Source: Pseudonocardia acidicola
Lineage (GTDB): Bacteria > Actinomycetota > Actinomycetes > Mycobacteriales > Pseudonocardiaceae
DNA length: 46,700 bases
Reading direction: 5' to 3'
NCBI RefSeq assembly: GCF_012911935.1
Contig: NZ_JAAXLA010000054.1
Location: forward strand, 1-46,700
The notes under the pieces were generated by a model that ran no database searches, was not told the origin of the DNA, and saw only the letters and a list, made by a program, of their open reading frames with translations. The position numbers and the translations under genes were made by a program. Below, in pieces: positions 24,721 to 32,920 of the stretch (position 1 is the stretch's first letter; each line of letters opens with the position of its first letter).

Positions 24721-25094
24721 CCCGCCACCACCGGCGTCTCGCCGGGCACCAGCACCGCCGAGAGCCGGCGCAGCGCATCCGGGTCCACCCGGTAGTACAC
24801 CCAGGTCCCGCGCCGCTCCCCGGAGATCAGCCCGGCCTCGCGCAGCACCTTCAGATGATGACTGATCGTCGGCCCGGTCAGGTCGAAGACGCCGCTCAGC
24901 TCGCAGACGCAGGCCTCGCCGCCGGAGTGCGAGGCGATCAACGACAGCAGCCGCAGCCGAACCGGGTCGCCCATCGCCTTGAACAACCGCGCCAGCTCGC
25001 CGGCCTGCTCCGCCGACAGCGGCTCCCGGGCCAGTGGCGAGCTGCACCCCGCCGTGCCGGTCGGCTCGACGAGCATCCGCCCTTGATTCGACAT
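24717..25094 (-). CDS. arsR: ArsR-type metalloid-responsive repressor
   Basis: The product is 125 residues from the ATG at 25094; an internal ATG at 25076 is a possible alternative. The winged helix is 'GDPVRLRLLSLI...VCELSGVFDLTGPTISHHLKVLREAGLI...RRGTWVYYRV'. The 'EACVCEL' segment holds the CxC metal-site pair typical of ArsR, and a Cys in 'AGCSSPL' could add a third ligand. Release from DNA on arsenite binding is expected. It leads the operon and diverges from the ArsI-like gene. Confidence 0.9.
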   Translation of the reverse strand: MSNQGRMLVEPTGTAGCSSPLAREPLSAEQAGELARLFKAMGDPVRLRLLSLIASHSGGEACVCELSGVFDLTGPTISHHLKVLREAGLISGERRGTWVYYRVDPDALRRLSAVLVPGETPVVAG

Positions 25095-25137
25095 GCTTCT
25101 ACCTTGACATCGACCGATCCAAGGCACAACCTCTGTA

Positions 25138-25151
25138 TCGACAGTTGTCGA
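25138..25151. promoter_or_regulatory. Palindrome in the divergent arsR/arsI promoter
   Basis: TCGACA-GT-TGTCGA is a perfect inverted repeat in the 77-bp space between arsR and the ArsI-like gene. It is a candidate ArsR operator covering both promoters. Confidence 0.5.
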
Positions 25152-25171
25152 AACAAGAGGAGTGAGTGGTC

Positions 25172-25642
25172 ATGTCCCGGGTCCAGCTGGCGCTGCGCGT
25201 GTCCGATCTCGACGCCTCCATCGCCTTCTACCGGTCGCTGTTCGGGGTGGAGCCGGCCAAGCGCCGTCCCGGCTACGCCAACTTCGCCATCGCCGAGCCC
25301 CCGCTCAAGCTGGTGCTGATCGAGGGCGAGGCGGACCGGCCGACGGTGCTCGACCACCTCGGCGTCGAGGTCGCGACCACCGAGGAGGTCGGCGCCGCCA
25401 CCACCCGGCTGTCCGAACTGGGCCTGCTCACCCAGGTCGAGAACGACACCACCTGCTGCTACGCACTGCAGGACAAGGTCTGGGTGCACGGGCCCGGCGC
25501 CGAGCCCTGGGAGGTCTACACCGTCAAGGCCGACGCCGCCGACGCCACCGGCATCCATCCGCTCGGCCGGCTCGATTCCGGCGAGTGCATCTGCGGTGCA
25601 CCCGCCACCACCGGCGGCGATCAGCTCCCGGCCTGCTGCTGA
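25172..25642 (+). CDS. arsI: ArsI/CadI-family VOC protein, probable C-As lyase
   Basis: The product is 156 residues; the ATG at 25172 is preceded by AGAGGAG. A vicinal oxygen chelate (glyoxalase/dioxygenase) fold starts 'VQLALRVSDLDASIAFYRSLFG'. The vicinal cysteine pair in 'TTCCYALQDKVWV' (C95, C96) is the hallmark of ArsI, which cleaves the carbon-arsenic bond of trivalent organoarsenicals; the related CadI of mycobacteria shares it. The C-terminal tail adds further cysteines ('GECICGAP', 'ACC'). The position divergent from the ars operon supports the arsenic role. Confidence 0.85.
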   Translation: MSRVQLALRVSDLDASIAFYRSLFGVEPAKRRPGYANFAIAEPPLKLVLIEGEADRPTVLDHLGVEVATTEEVGAATTRLSELGLLTQVENDTTCCYALQDKVWVHGPGAEPWEVYTVKADAADATGIHPLGRLDSGECICGAPATTGGDQLPACC

Positions 25643-25672
25643 ACCACCCGGCCGTACCCCCGCCGATCCCTG

Positions 25673-26080
25673 CTAGCGCTTCCGCAGGCGCTCGGCGTAC
25701 ACCAGGCTCGCCACCAGCTCCTCGGTGCTCGCCGCGACGATCGGCAGCACCTCGGCCAGCCCGGTCAGCGCGAGGACGCGGGCGACACCCGGGGTGTCGG
25801 CGCTGGTCAGATAGAGCGTGACACCGGCCGCGCACGCCGCCTTCCGCACATCGAGCAGTCCACGCAGGCCGCTCGAGGCCAGGAACGTGATGTCGCGCAG
25901 ATCGACGACGACATGCTCGTGGAAGCGCAGCTGGAACTGGACGCGTTCGACCAGCAACGGGGCGCTGACCAGGTCGAGCTCACCGGCCGGCCGGACCACG
26001 ACCACCGCCGGGGCCGGGCTGTGGAGCCTGATCTCCAGCGCTGCATCGGTCGGGCGCTCCAGCATGGACGAGTCGCTCAC
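25673..26080 (-). CDS. STAS-domain anti-sigma factor antagonist
   Basis: The product is 135 residues; the GTG at 26080 follows GAGGAG. The STAS fold is complete: 'AVVVVRPAGELDLVSAPLL', 'HVVVDLRDITFLASSGLRGLLDVRKA' with the phosphorylatable serine in 'ASSGL', and 'LTGLAEVLPI'. Such proteins switch partners with anti-sigma kinases (RsbW type) to free a stress sigma factor. No kinase or sigma gene lies nearby. It is one of three STAS genes between 25673 and 28197. Confidence 0.85.
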   Translation of the reverse strand: MSDSSMLERPTDAALEIRLHSPAPAVVVVRPAGELDLVSAPLLVERVQFQLRFHEHVVVDLRDITFLASSGLRGLLDVRKAACAAGVTLYLTSADTPGVARVLALTGLAEVLPIVAASTEELVASLVYAERLRKR

Positions 26081-26245
26081 GGCGTCTCCTCGGGATCACC
26101 GGACCCGGGGCACCCGGCCGGCAGAGCGGGCGCACTCGGGATGCGCAAGCCGCGATGCTGCCTGCTCAACAGGCGACCTGTGTGTGCAAGCGTGGCTCAC
26201 CGGGGCGATCTCGGCAACTCGGAGTGGTCCGGCGCAGGCATCGGG
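26081..26245. other. Spacer upstream of the first STAS gene
   Basis: The 165-bp gap contains a short inverted repeat GCCTG-CTCAA-CAGGC (26160-26174) and a GCAAGC motif on either side of it. A terminator for the upstream oxidoreductase gene or a regulatory site is possible. Confidence 0.3.
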
Positions 26246-27250
26246 TCAGCGCAGGACGGGGATGGAGGGGTCGGTGCTGGCGCCGTACTCCTGGCGCAGC
26301 GCCGGCAGCAGTTCGTCGCGGGCGAACTCCAGGAAGGCCGGTTGGGTGTCACCACCTACCTGGGCCAGCGCGATGTGGGAGAAGCCCGCGTCGACGAACG
26401 GGCGCACCGCCTCCACGTGCGCCGCCACGTCCGGGCCACACGGGATGTTCTCGGCCACGTCCGAGGGCCGGACGAATCGGGTGGCGGCCGCGAAGCCCGC
26501 CGGCCCCGGCAGCTCCGCGTTGACCTTCCAGCCCCCGGCGAACCAGCGGAACAACTCGTGCGCGCGCTTCACGGCGGCATCGCGGTCCGGGCCCCAGCTG
26601 ATGGGCTGCTGTCCGATCACCGGTACCGAGGCCGCCGCCGCACCCTCGAAGCGGCGGCGCAGCTCCGCGTCCGGCTGGACGGCGACCATCGCGTCGGCGA
26701 GGGGCCCGAACAGGTCGGCGGACTGGTTGCCCGACACCGCGACCGCGATCGGCACCCCGCCCTCGGGGCAGTCCCACAGCTTGGCCGAGTCGACCCGGTA
26801 GTGGTCGCCCTCGAGGTCGGCGTAGCCCCCGGCCAGCAGTGCGCGGATGATCGCGATGGCCTCACCGAGCATCTCGTGCCGGACGTTGACCGGCGGCCAC
26901 CCCTCCCCGATGACGTGCTCGTTGAGGTTCTCCCCCGCGCCCACCCCGAGGGTGAAGCGGCCGTCGGCCAGCAGGGCCACCGTCGCCGCCTTCTGCGCGA
27001 CCACCGCCGGGTGGTAGCGCATCGTCGGACAGGTCACGTAGGTCATCAGGCCGACGCGAGCGGTGGCCGACGCGACCGCGCCCAGCACGCTCCAGCAGTA
27101 CGGCGAGTGCCCCATCTCGTCGAGCCACGGGAAGTAGTGGTCGCTGATCACCTCGAAGTCGAAACCGGCTTCCTCGGCGGCCACCCCGTCGGCCACCAGC
27201 TCCTTCGGACCGCGCTGCTCACACAGCAGCGTGTAACCGAACGCCGTCAT
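26246..27250 (-). CDS. F420-dependent LLM-class oxidoreductase, FGD-like
   Basis: The product is 334 residues; the ATG at 27250 is preceded by GGGGAGGAC. The luciferase-like TIM barrel shows 'FGYTLLCEQRGPKELV', 'FEVISDHYFPWLDEMGHSPYCWSVLGAVA', 'VTCPTMRYHPAVVAQKAATVALLADGRFTLGVGAGENLNEH' in pieces, and 'VAVSGNQSADLFG'. This pattern is close to F420-dependent glucose-6-phosphate dehydrogenase and its TIGR03557-type relatives. It uses coenzyme F420; the substrate is undetermined. Confidence 0.85.
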   Translation of the reverse strand: MTAFGYTLLCEQRGPKELVADGVAAEEAGFDFEVISDHYFPWLDEMGHSPYCWSVLGAVASATARVGLMTYVTCPTMRYHPAVVAQKAATVALLADGRFTLGVGAGENLNEHVIGEGWPPVNVRHEMLGEAIAIIRALLAGGYADLEGDHYRVDSAKLWDCPEGGVPIAVAVSGNQSADLFGPLADAMVAVQPDAELRRRFEGAAAASVPVIGQQPISWGPDRDAAVKRAHELFRWFAGGWKVNAELPGPAGFAAATRFVRPSDVAENIPCGPDVAAHVEAVRPFVDAGFSHIALAQVGGDTQPAFLEFARDELLPALRQEYGASTDPSIPVLR

Positions 27251-27331
27251 CTCGTGTCCTCCCCGATCGCGGTGGGTTCCCCTTCGCCCCTCGCTACCCC
27301 CTGCAGCGGCGATCGACACCTCGGTTCCGGA

Positions 27332-27655
27332 TCAGCCGGTGGGGTGCCCCAGCAGCTCGTCGAGACCGGTGACGCCGAGCACCGTGCGGGCCGGGCAGCC
27401 GGCGGCGGCGACGAGCCGCAGCCGCATCTGCGTGGTGAGCTCGCGCAGCAGCCCGACCCCCGCGCCGGCCAGCTGCGACACCGCCGACACGTCGAGGGTG
27501 GGCCGGCCGACGCCGGCGTCGGCGAGCTCGGCGTGCACCTCGACGGCCGGGCCCACGGCGGTGTGGGCCACGGCGGGCGGCGGGCCGCCGGTCCCCAGGG
27601 GGCGCGCGGGCGACACCGCGACGAAGCGCGCCCGCCCCCGCCCGGTCGACACCAT
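27332..27655 (-). CDS. Short STAS-like protein
   Basis: The product is 107 residues from an ATG at 27655. Only the second half resembles STAS: 'PTLDVSAVSQLAGAGVGLLREL' for the phospho-site helix, where the usual Ser is Gly or Ala, and 'LVAAAGCPARTVLGVTGLDELLG' for the last strand and helix. The N-terminal strands are poorly matched. It may be a divergent STAS partner that cannot be phosphorylated, or a decaying gene. Confidence 0.45.
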   Translation of the reverse strand: MVSTGRGRARFVAVSPARPLGTGGPPPAVAHTAVGPAVEVHAELADAGVGRPTLDVSAVSQLAGAGVGLLRELTTQMRLRLVAAAGCPARTVLGVTGLDELLGHPTG

Positions 27656-27840
27656 GGCACACGGCAGGTCCCGGTGCCGGGTCGTCGCAGGCGGGACCGG
27701 TGGGTGCCGGTCGGTGCTGAACCATCCGGTGGTCGTGCGGACGTACCACGGCAGGGTAGCGTCGACGGGCTCGCGAACCGCCCACCCGGGAGCCCCACAT
27801 CGACCTCGACCCCGCCGCGCCCGGACCGCTCGCCGTCGAG

Positions 27841-28197
27841 GTGAGCCGGCACCCGTGCGGCGCGACCCGCTGCGGGGTCCGAGGAGAGGTCGACATCAGC
27901 ACCGAGGACGTGCTGCGGACCGCCGTGGAGCGGGCGCTGGCGACGCAGCCGGCGGTCATCGTCGACCTCACCGAGGTCACGTTCCTGGCCTCGGCCGGGG
28001 TGCGGGTCCTGCTCGACGCCGGGGAGCGGTCGCGCCCCGACCAGTTCCTCGCGGTGGTGACCGGGCCGGCGACGCAGACGGTCGTGCGGCTGTGCGGGCT
28101 CGCCGACCTGGCGTTCTGCTTTCCCGACCTCGACACCGCGGCGGCGGCCTACCGCCGGGCGCGGGCCGCGCATCCCGGGCCCGCCGTACCCGGCTAA
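27841..28197 (+). CDS. STAS-domain protein
   Basis: The product is 118 residues from the GTG at 27841, the only start codon after an in-frame stop at 27757. 'CGVRGEVDISTEDVLRTAV', 'VIVDLTEVTFLASAGVRVLLDAGE' and 'VVRLCGLADLAFCF' give a complete STAS fold with Ser in 'ASAGV'. A role in partner switching is likely. Its stop codon overlaps the udgX stop tail-to-tail (CTAA). Confidence 0.7.
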   Translation: MSRHPCGATRCGVRGEVDISTEDVLRTAVERALATQPAVIVDLTEVTFLASAGVRVLLDAGERSRPDQFLAVVTGPATQTVVRLCGLADLAFCFPDLDTAAAAYRRARAAHPGPAVPG

Positions 28198-28799
28198 CGC
28201 ACCCGGCCCGCCAGCACCGTCAGGTCGCGGACCAGTGCGTCGAACGCCTCGTGGCGCTGCTCACGGGGGGTGCGCAGCACGGCGGAGGGATGCACCGTCG
28301 GGACCAGCTCGTAGCCCTCCCATTCCAGGACCTCGCCGCGGTGTTCCGTGATGCGGAACGAGCGGCCCAGCAACGCCTGCGCGGCGGTCGCGCCCAGCAG
28401 GCCGAGCACGTCGGGCCGCACCACCCGCAGCTCCGCGTCGAGCCACGGACGGCAGGCCCGGATCTCAGCGGCGCGCGGCGCGCGGTGGATGCGCCGCGCG
28501 CCCCGCTGCTCGAACGCGAAGTGCTTGACGACGTTGGTCAGGTAGACGTCCGCGCGACGGATCCCCGCCTGCTCCAGCGCCCGGTCCAGCAGCCGCCCCG
28601 CGGGCCCGACGAACGGCCGGCCCTCCTCGTCCTCCCGGTCACCGGGCTGCTCGCCGATCAGCATCAGCTGGGCATCGCTCGGCCCCTCCCCGAAGACGGT
28701 CCGGGTGGCGTGCCGGTACAGGTCGCATGCCGTGCAGTGCCCCGCGGCGCGCCGCAGCTCGTCCAGGTCGGTGGCCTCGGTGGCGGCGTCCGTGCCCAT
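28194..28799 (-). CDS. udgX: UdgX-type uracil-DNA glycosylase
   Basis: The product is 201 residues; the ATG at 28799 follows GAGGAGG. Motif 1 is 'GEQPGDRED' (49-57), the UdgX form rather than that of ordinary family-4 enzymes. The characteristic insertion is 'RGARRIHRAP', with R102-R103-I104-H105, corresponding to the KRRIH loop whose His forms a covalent bond with the uracil-excised sugar in the mycobacterial protein. Motif 2 is 'VPTVHPSAVLR'. Iron-sulphur cysteines C22, C25 and C116 are visible. It should excise uracil and stay covalently attached to DNA. Confidence 0.88.
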   Translation of the reverse strand: MGTDAATEATDLDELRRAAGHCTACDLYRHATRTVFGEGPSDAQLMLIGEQPGDREDEEGRPFVGPAGRLLDRALEQAGIRRADVYLTNVVKHFAFEQRGARRIHRAPRAAEIRACRPWLDAELRVVRPDVLGLLGATAAQALLGRSFRITEHRGEVLEWEGYELVPTVHPSAVLRTPREQRHEAFDALVRDLTVLAGRVR

Positions 28800-28864
28800 C
28801 GGTCCTCCTCGATCGCCCGCCCACGACCTTCCCCGCGGCGGTCGCGGCCAACCCCGAACGCGGG

Positions 28865-29299
28865 TCAGCCGGAGGCCAGACCGGCGAGTATGCGGTCCAG
28901 CTCGGCGAGGTCGGCGGCGCACAGGCTGCGCAGCGCCTGCGGCGGACGGCCGAGGATCCGTTCGGCCACCGCCGCCGCGTCGGCGCCCGCCGAGGTGGCC
29001 GTGACGACCTTGCACCGGCGGTCGCCGGGATGAGCCATGCGGCGCACCAGGCCGCGCCGCTCCAGGTCGTCGACCACCACCGTGACGTACGGCGGGTCGG
29101 TGTTGAGCCGATCGGCGAGCTCGCGCATCGTCATCGGTTCGGCGACCACCTGTCGCAGCGCCTTGGCCCGGATGAAGCTCATCCCGAGCGTCTCGGAGAC
29201 CTCCCGGCGGCGGTCGTGCTGGTCGAGCACCAGCGCCCGCATCCGCTGCCACACCCGCGTGGCAGCGGTGTCGGGCGCCGTGTCGTGGACCCCGGTCAC
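28865..29299 (-). CDS. MarR-family regulator
   Basis: The product is 144 residues from a GTG at 29299 overlapping the MFS stop by 4 bp (GTGA). The winged helix is 'MTMRELADRLNTDPPYVTVVVDDLERRGLVRRMAHPGDRRCKVVTATSAG' in segments. It is co-transcribed behind the drug-exporter gene, so it probably controls that operon through the inverted repeat at 30760-30792. Confidence 0.88.
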   Translation of the reverse strand: MTGVHDTAPDTAATRVWQRMRALVLDQHDRRREVSETLGMSFIRAKALRQVVAEPMTMRELADRLNTDPPYVTVVVDDLERRGLVRRMAHPGDRRCKVVTATSAGADAAAVAERILGRPPQALRSLCAADLAELDRILAGLASG

Positions 29300-30741
29300 G
29301 ACGCGACCACCGTGGCCGGCGCCGGCGAGGACCGGAAGTGCTCGGCCGTCCGCGCGGCGGTCCGCCGTGCCCACCGGCCGGTGGTGACGACGCCGAGCAC
29401 GACCACGATCAGCCCGCAGCCGACGACGATGCCCCAGCCGATCCGGCTGGCCTCGGCGAGCCCGGTGCGCAGCGACCCGACGACGTGCGAGGTCACCGTG
29501 GATCCGACGATGGCGACACCGAGCGCGGAGCCGACCTGCCGGCTGGTCGAGGCCACCGCTGCGGCCACCCCGGCCTGCGCCGCCGGCATCCCGGACACGG
29601 CGGTGTTGGTGATCGGGGCGTTGACCATCCCGAACCCGGCGCCGAACACCAGGTAGGCGAGCATCAGGAAGCCGATCGACGAGTCGTTGGTCAGGCCGAG
29701 CAGCAGGACACCGCCCAGCGCGATCCCGGCCCCGCCGAGCAGCAGCGGGATCCGCGGGCCGTAGGACCCGACGATCCGGCCGGACAGCGGTGGCAGCACC
29801 GCCGTCATCGCGGCCATGGGCAGGGTGAGCAGCCCGGCCTGCAGCGGGGTGAAGCCGCGGGCGCTCTGCAGGTACAGCGCGTTGAGGAACAGGAACCCGG
29901 CCAGCGCGGCGAACGCGGAGATCGCGATCACGGTGGCTCCGGTGAACGGCGCGCTGGAGAAGAACCGGGGGTCCAGCAGCGGCTCCCGGCGCCGGGACTC
30001 GACGCCGACCAGCGCCACCGCGGCGGCCACGGCCGTCACGAAGCAGCCGACGATCAACGGTGAGCCCCAGCCCTTGCCGGGCCCCTCGATGATGCCGTAG
30101 GTGAGTCCGGCCAGCGCGACCATCACCAGCAACTGCCCGGCGGGGTCGAGCCGGCGAGGGTGCGACGCCTTCGACTCGGGCACGAACCGCGCGGCCAGCA
30201 GCACCGCGGCGATCCCGACCGGCACGTTGATCCAGAAGATCGACCGCCAGCCCACCGAATCGACCAGCGCGCCGCCCAGCACCGGGCCCAGCGCCATGCT
30301 CAGACCGATCACCCCGCCCCACACGCCGATTGCCCGGGCGCGCTCCCGGGGCTCGGTGAACGTGTTCGTGATGATCGACATGGCCACCGGGTTGAGCATC
30401 GACCCGCCGATCGCCTGCAGCACCCGGAACCCGATCAGCGAGCCGACGTCCGGGGCCACGCTGCAGAGCAGGGAGCCGATGCTGAACAGCACGAGTCCGG
30501 TCTGGAAGACCCGGCGCCTGCCGATCCGGTCGGCGGTCGACCCGGCCAGCATCAGCAGGCCGGCCAGCGTGAGGGTGTAGGCGTCGATCGTCCACTGCAG
30601 GTTCGACACCGAGGCGTGCAGGTCGCGCTGGATCGCCGGCAGGGCCAGGTTCACGATCGTGTTGTCGAGCCCGACGATGAACAGGCTCGTACAGCAGATC
30701 GCCAGGACCAGCAGCCGATGGCGGCGGTCGAGCTCAGGCAT
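29296..30741 (-). CDS. MFS drug:proton antiporter, DHA2 (EmrB/QacA) family
   Basis: The product is 481 residues with fourteen predicted transmembrane segments. 'LDNTIVNLALPAI' (motif D1), 'GSTADRIGRRRVFQTGL' (motif A) and 'RVLQAIGGSMLNPVAMSII' (motif B) identify the DHA2 family; motif C-like 'GLSMALGPVLGGAL' follows. Export of hydrophobic or cationic compounds is expected. The MarR gene follows in the same operon. Confidence 0.9.
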   Translation of the reverse strand: MPELDRRHRLLVLAICCTSLFIVGLDNTIVNLALPAIQRDLHASVSNLQWTIDAYTLTLAGLLMLAGSTADRIGRRRVFQTGLVLFSIGSLLCSVAPDVGSLIGFRVLQAIGGSMLNPVAMSIITNTFTEPRERARAIGVWGGVIGLSMALGPVLGGALVDSVGWRSIFWINVPVGIAAVLLAARFVPESKASHPRRLDPAGQLLVMVALAGLTYGIIEGPGKGWGSPLIVGCFVTAVAAAVALVGVESRRREPLLDPRFFSSAPFTGATVIAISAFAALAGFLFLNALYLQSARGFTPLQAGLLTLPMAAMTAVLPPLSGRIVGSYGPRIPLLLGGAGIALGGVLLLGLTNDSSIGFLMLAYLVFGAGFGMVNAPITNTAVSGMPAAQAGVAAAVASTSRQVGSALGVAIVGSTVTSHVVGSLRTGLAEASRIGWGIVVGCGLIVVVLGVVTTGRWARRTAARTAEHFRSSPAPATVVAS

Positions 30742-30759
30742 CGTCGTCTCGCACAGATC

Positions 30760-30792
30760 GTTGTAGCGCCATAACAGTTAGCACACTACAAC
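30760..30792 (-). promoter_or_regulatory. Inverted repeat upstream of the MFS-MarR operon
   Basis: GTTGTAG (30760-30766) and CTACAAC (30786-30792) are perfect inverted repeats 19 bp apart in an unusually AT-rich stretch, 18 bp from the MFS start. They are a likely MarR operator and promoter. Confidence 0.6.
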
Positions 30793-30800
30793 TACCTGAC

Positions 30801-32756
30801 CTAACCGACGAGGTGATTCTCCCGATGCCGCACCGTGCAGCCCTCGATGCCACAGGCCACGGCGTCGGCGTCGGCGTCCGCGTCCTGCGCGGTGAACTGG
30901 GTGTGGTGCAGCGTCGCGTACCGCCCGGCCGCAGCCAGCAGTTCGGCATGCGTGCCGCGCTCCACGACCCGGCCCTGCTCGATCACGGCGATCTGGTCCG
31001 CGGCCCGGATGGTCGACAGCCGGTGCGCGATGACGATCGCCGTGCGCCCGTCGAGGGCCTCGGTCAGCGCGGCCTGCACCGCGACCTCGGACTCGGAGTC
31101 CAGGTGCGCGGTGGCCTCGTCGAGGATCACCACCCGCGGCTTGGCCAGCAGCAGCCGGGCAATGGTCAGCCGCTGCCTCTCGCCGCCGGAGAGCCGGTAG
31201 CCGCGCTCCCCCACCACGGTGTCGAGCCCGTCGGGCAGAGCGGCGATCAGGCCGGCGAGCCGGGCCCGCTCCAGAGCGGCGTGCAGTTCCTCGTCGGCCG
31301 CCTCGGGAGCGGCGTAGCGCAGGTTCGCGCGGATCGTGTCGTGGAACAGGTGCCCGTCCTGGGTGACCACGCCGACCGCGCCGCGGATGGCCGCGAAGGA
31401 CAGGTCGCGCACGTCGATCCCGGACAGCTCCACCGCACCGGCGTCGACGTCGTAGAGCCGCGGCACGAGCGAGGCGATCGTGGACTTGCCGGCTCCGGAC
31501 GAGCCGACCAGGGCGAGCAGTTGCCCCCCGCCGACCTCCAGGTCGACGCCGTGCAGCACCTCCTCGCCGGAGCGGCCGTCGAGCACCGCGACCTCCTCCA
31601 GGGAGGCCAGCGAGACCCGCTCGGCACTGGGGTAGGCGAATCGGACATCGCGCAGCCGCACGGTCACCGGCCCGTCGGGCAGCTCCCGCGCGTCCGGCCT
31701 CTCGGTGATCATGGGCCTCAGGTCGAGCACCTCGAAGACGCGCTCGAAGGACACCAGCGCGGTCATCACGTCGACCCGGGCGTTGGCCAGCGCGGTCATC
31801 GGCGTGTAGAGCCGGGTGAGCAGCAGGGCGAGCGTGACGACGGTCCCGGGCGCGATCCGGCCGGTGACGGCCAGGTAGCCGCCCAGGCCGTAGACCAGGG
31901 CCTGGGCCAGCGCGGAGACCAGCGAGAGCGCGGTGACGAAGACCCGTGAGACCATCGCGGTCCGGATCCCGATGTCGCGGACCCGCTCGGCGCGCTCACC
32001 GAACTCGCCCGCCTCGTCCTCGGGGCGCCCGAACAGCTTCACCAGGGTGGCCCCCGGGGCGGAGAACCGCTCGGTCATCTGGGTGCTCATCGCGGCGTTG
32101 AGGTTCGCCGACTCGCGGCGCAGGTCCGCGATGGTCCGGCCCATCCGGCGGGCGGGGAGCACGAAGATCGGGAGCAGCACCAGGGCGAGAATCGTGACCT
32201 GCCAGGCCAGCCCGATCATCACGCCGAGCGCGAGCGCGAGCTGGATCACGTTGCCGAGCAGGCTGGCCAGTGTCGAGGTGATCGCCGACTGGGCGCCGAT
32301 CACGTCGTTGTTCAGCCGGCTGACCAGAGCCCCCGTGCGGGTCCGGGTGAAGAACGCGATGGGCATGGTCTGCACGTGCTCGAACACCGCACGGCGCAGG
32401 TCGACGATCAGGCTCTCGCCGATGCGCGCGGAGTACCAGCGCGTCACCAGCCCGATCGCCGCGTCGAGCACGGCCAGCGCCGCGATCCCGGTCGCCAGCC
32501 CGATCACCGTCGCCGCCGCCACCGCCGCCGCTCCCGCGTGCCCGCCGGCGACGATCGCGTTGACGACCCGGCCGGCCAGCACCGGGGTGAGCACCCCGAT
32601 GACCGCCGATGCGGTGGTGAACAGCAGGAAGGCCAGCAGACCGCGCCGATACGGGCGGGCGAACGTCCAGATCCGGCGGACGGTGCCCTTGGCGACCTTG
32701 CGGGGCGCGTCCGCTCCGCGGGCGACCCCTCTCATCAACCGCCAGCTGTTGTCCAT
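30801..32756 (-). CDS. Fused permease-ATPase ABC exporter
   Basis: The product is 651 residues from the ATG at 32756, which is preceded by GGGAGG. Residues 35-330 form a six-helix exporter domain ('FFTRTRTGALVSRLNNDV' is its coupling region). The ATPase domain has Walker A 'GSSGAGKST', 'LSGGERQR', Walker B 'VVILDEATAHLD' and H-loop 'IAHRLST'. It probably works as a homodimer exporting lipids or drugs. The tail after residue 620 is unusual: an Asp-Ala repeat followed by 'CGIEGCTVRHRENH', a possible metal-binding element. Confidence 0.9.
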   Translation of the reverse strand: MDNSWRLMRGVARGADAPRKVAKGTVRRIWTFARPYRRGLLAFLLFTTASAVIGVLTPVLAGRVVNAIVAGGHAGAAAVAAATVIGLATGIAALAVLDAAIGLVTRWYSARIGESLIVDLRRAVFEHVQTMPIAFFTRTRTGALVSRLNNDVIGAQSAITSTLASLLGNVIQLALALGVMIGLAWQVTILALVLLPIFVLPARRMGRTIADLRRESANLNAAMSTQMTERFSAPGATLVKLFGRPEDEAGEFGERAERVRDIGIRTAMVSRVFVTALSLVSALAQALVYGLGGYLAVTGRIAPGTVVTLALLLTRLYTPMTALANARVDVMTALVSFERVFEVLDLRPMITERPDARELPDGPVTVRLRDVRFAYPSAERVSLASLEEVAVLDGRSGEEVLHGVDLEVGGGQLLALVGSSGAGKSTIASLVPRLYDVDAGAVELSGIDVRDLSFAAIRGAVGVVTQDGHLFHDTIRANLRYAAPEAADEELHAALERARLAGLIAALPDGLDTVVGERGYRLSGGERQRLTIARLLLAKPRVVILDEATAHLDSESEVAVQAALTEALDGRTAIVIAHRLSTIRAADQIAVIEQGRVVERGTHAELLAAAGRYATLHHTQFTAQDADADADAVACGIEGCTVRHRENHLVG

Positions 32757-32772
32757 CGCCGGCCTCCCTCGT

Positions 32773-32802
32773 GATTACAGCGTTGCAACCAGGGGACAAC
32801 GC
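32773..32802 (-). promoter_or_regulatory. Promoter region of the ABC exporter gene
   Basis: A -10-like TGTAAT lies on the minus strand (32779-32774), 17 bp from the start. Upstream, GCGTTG (32780-32785) and CAACGC (32797-32802) form an inverted repeat, a possible operator. Confidence 0.4.
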
Positions 32803-32850
32803 CAATGGACGGGCACCTCTTCCCACCCACCATCGACGATGCGGGCCGGG

Positions 32851-32912
32851 CGCGGGCGGCGCCAGTCGGGCGATCGTGCCGGAACACGACGTCCGCGTGG
32901 GCGCCGCCCGCG
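32851..32912 (-). terminator. Long hairpin after the crotonase gene
   Basis: CGCGGGCGGCGCC (32851-32863) and GGCGCCGCCCGCG (32900-32912) are perfect 13-bp arms around 36 nt that fold further (CGTG/CACG). It lies just after the stop of the gene ending at 32921 and is a probable terminator. Confidence 0.6.
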
Positions 32913-32920
32913 GCGGGTGC

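Noticed and set aside
27693..27707. GGGACC-GGT-GGGTGC, a possible dormancy box before a STAS gene
   Set aside because: The right half does not match and no NA(C/G)(C/G)(C/G)T hexamer lies at 30-32 bp.
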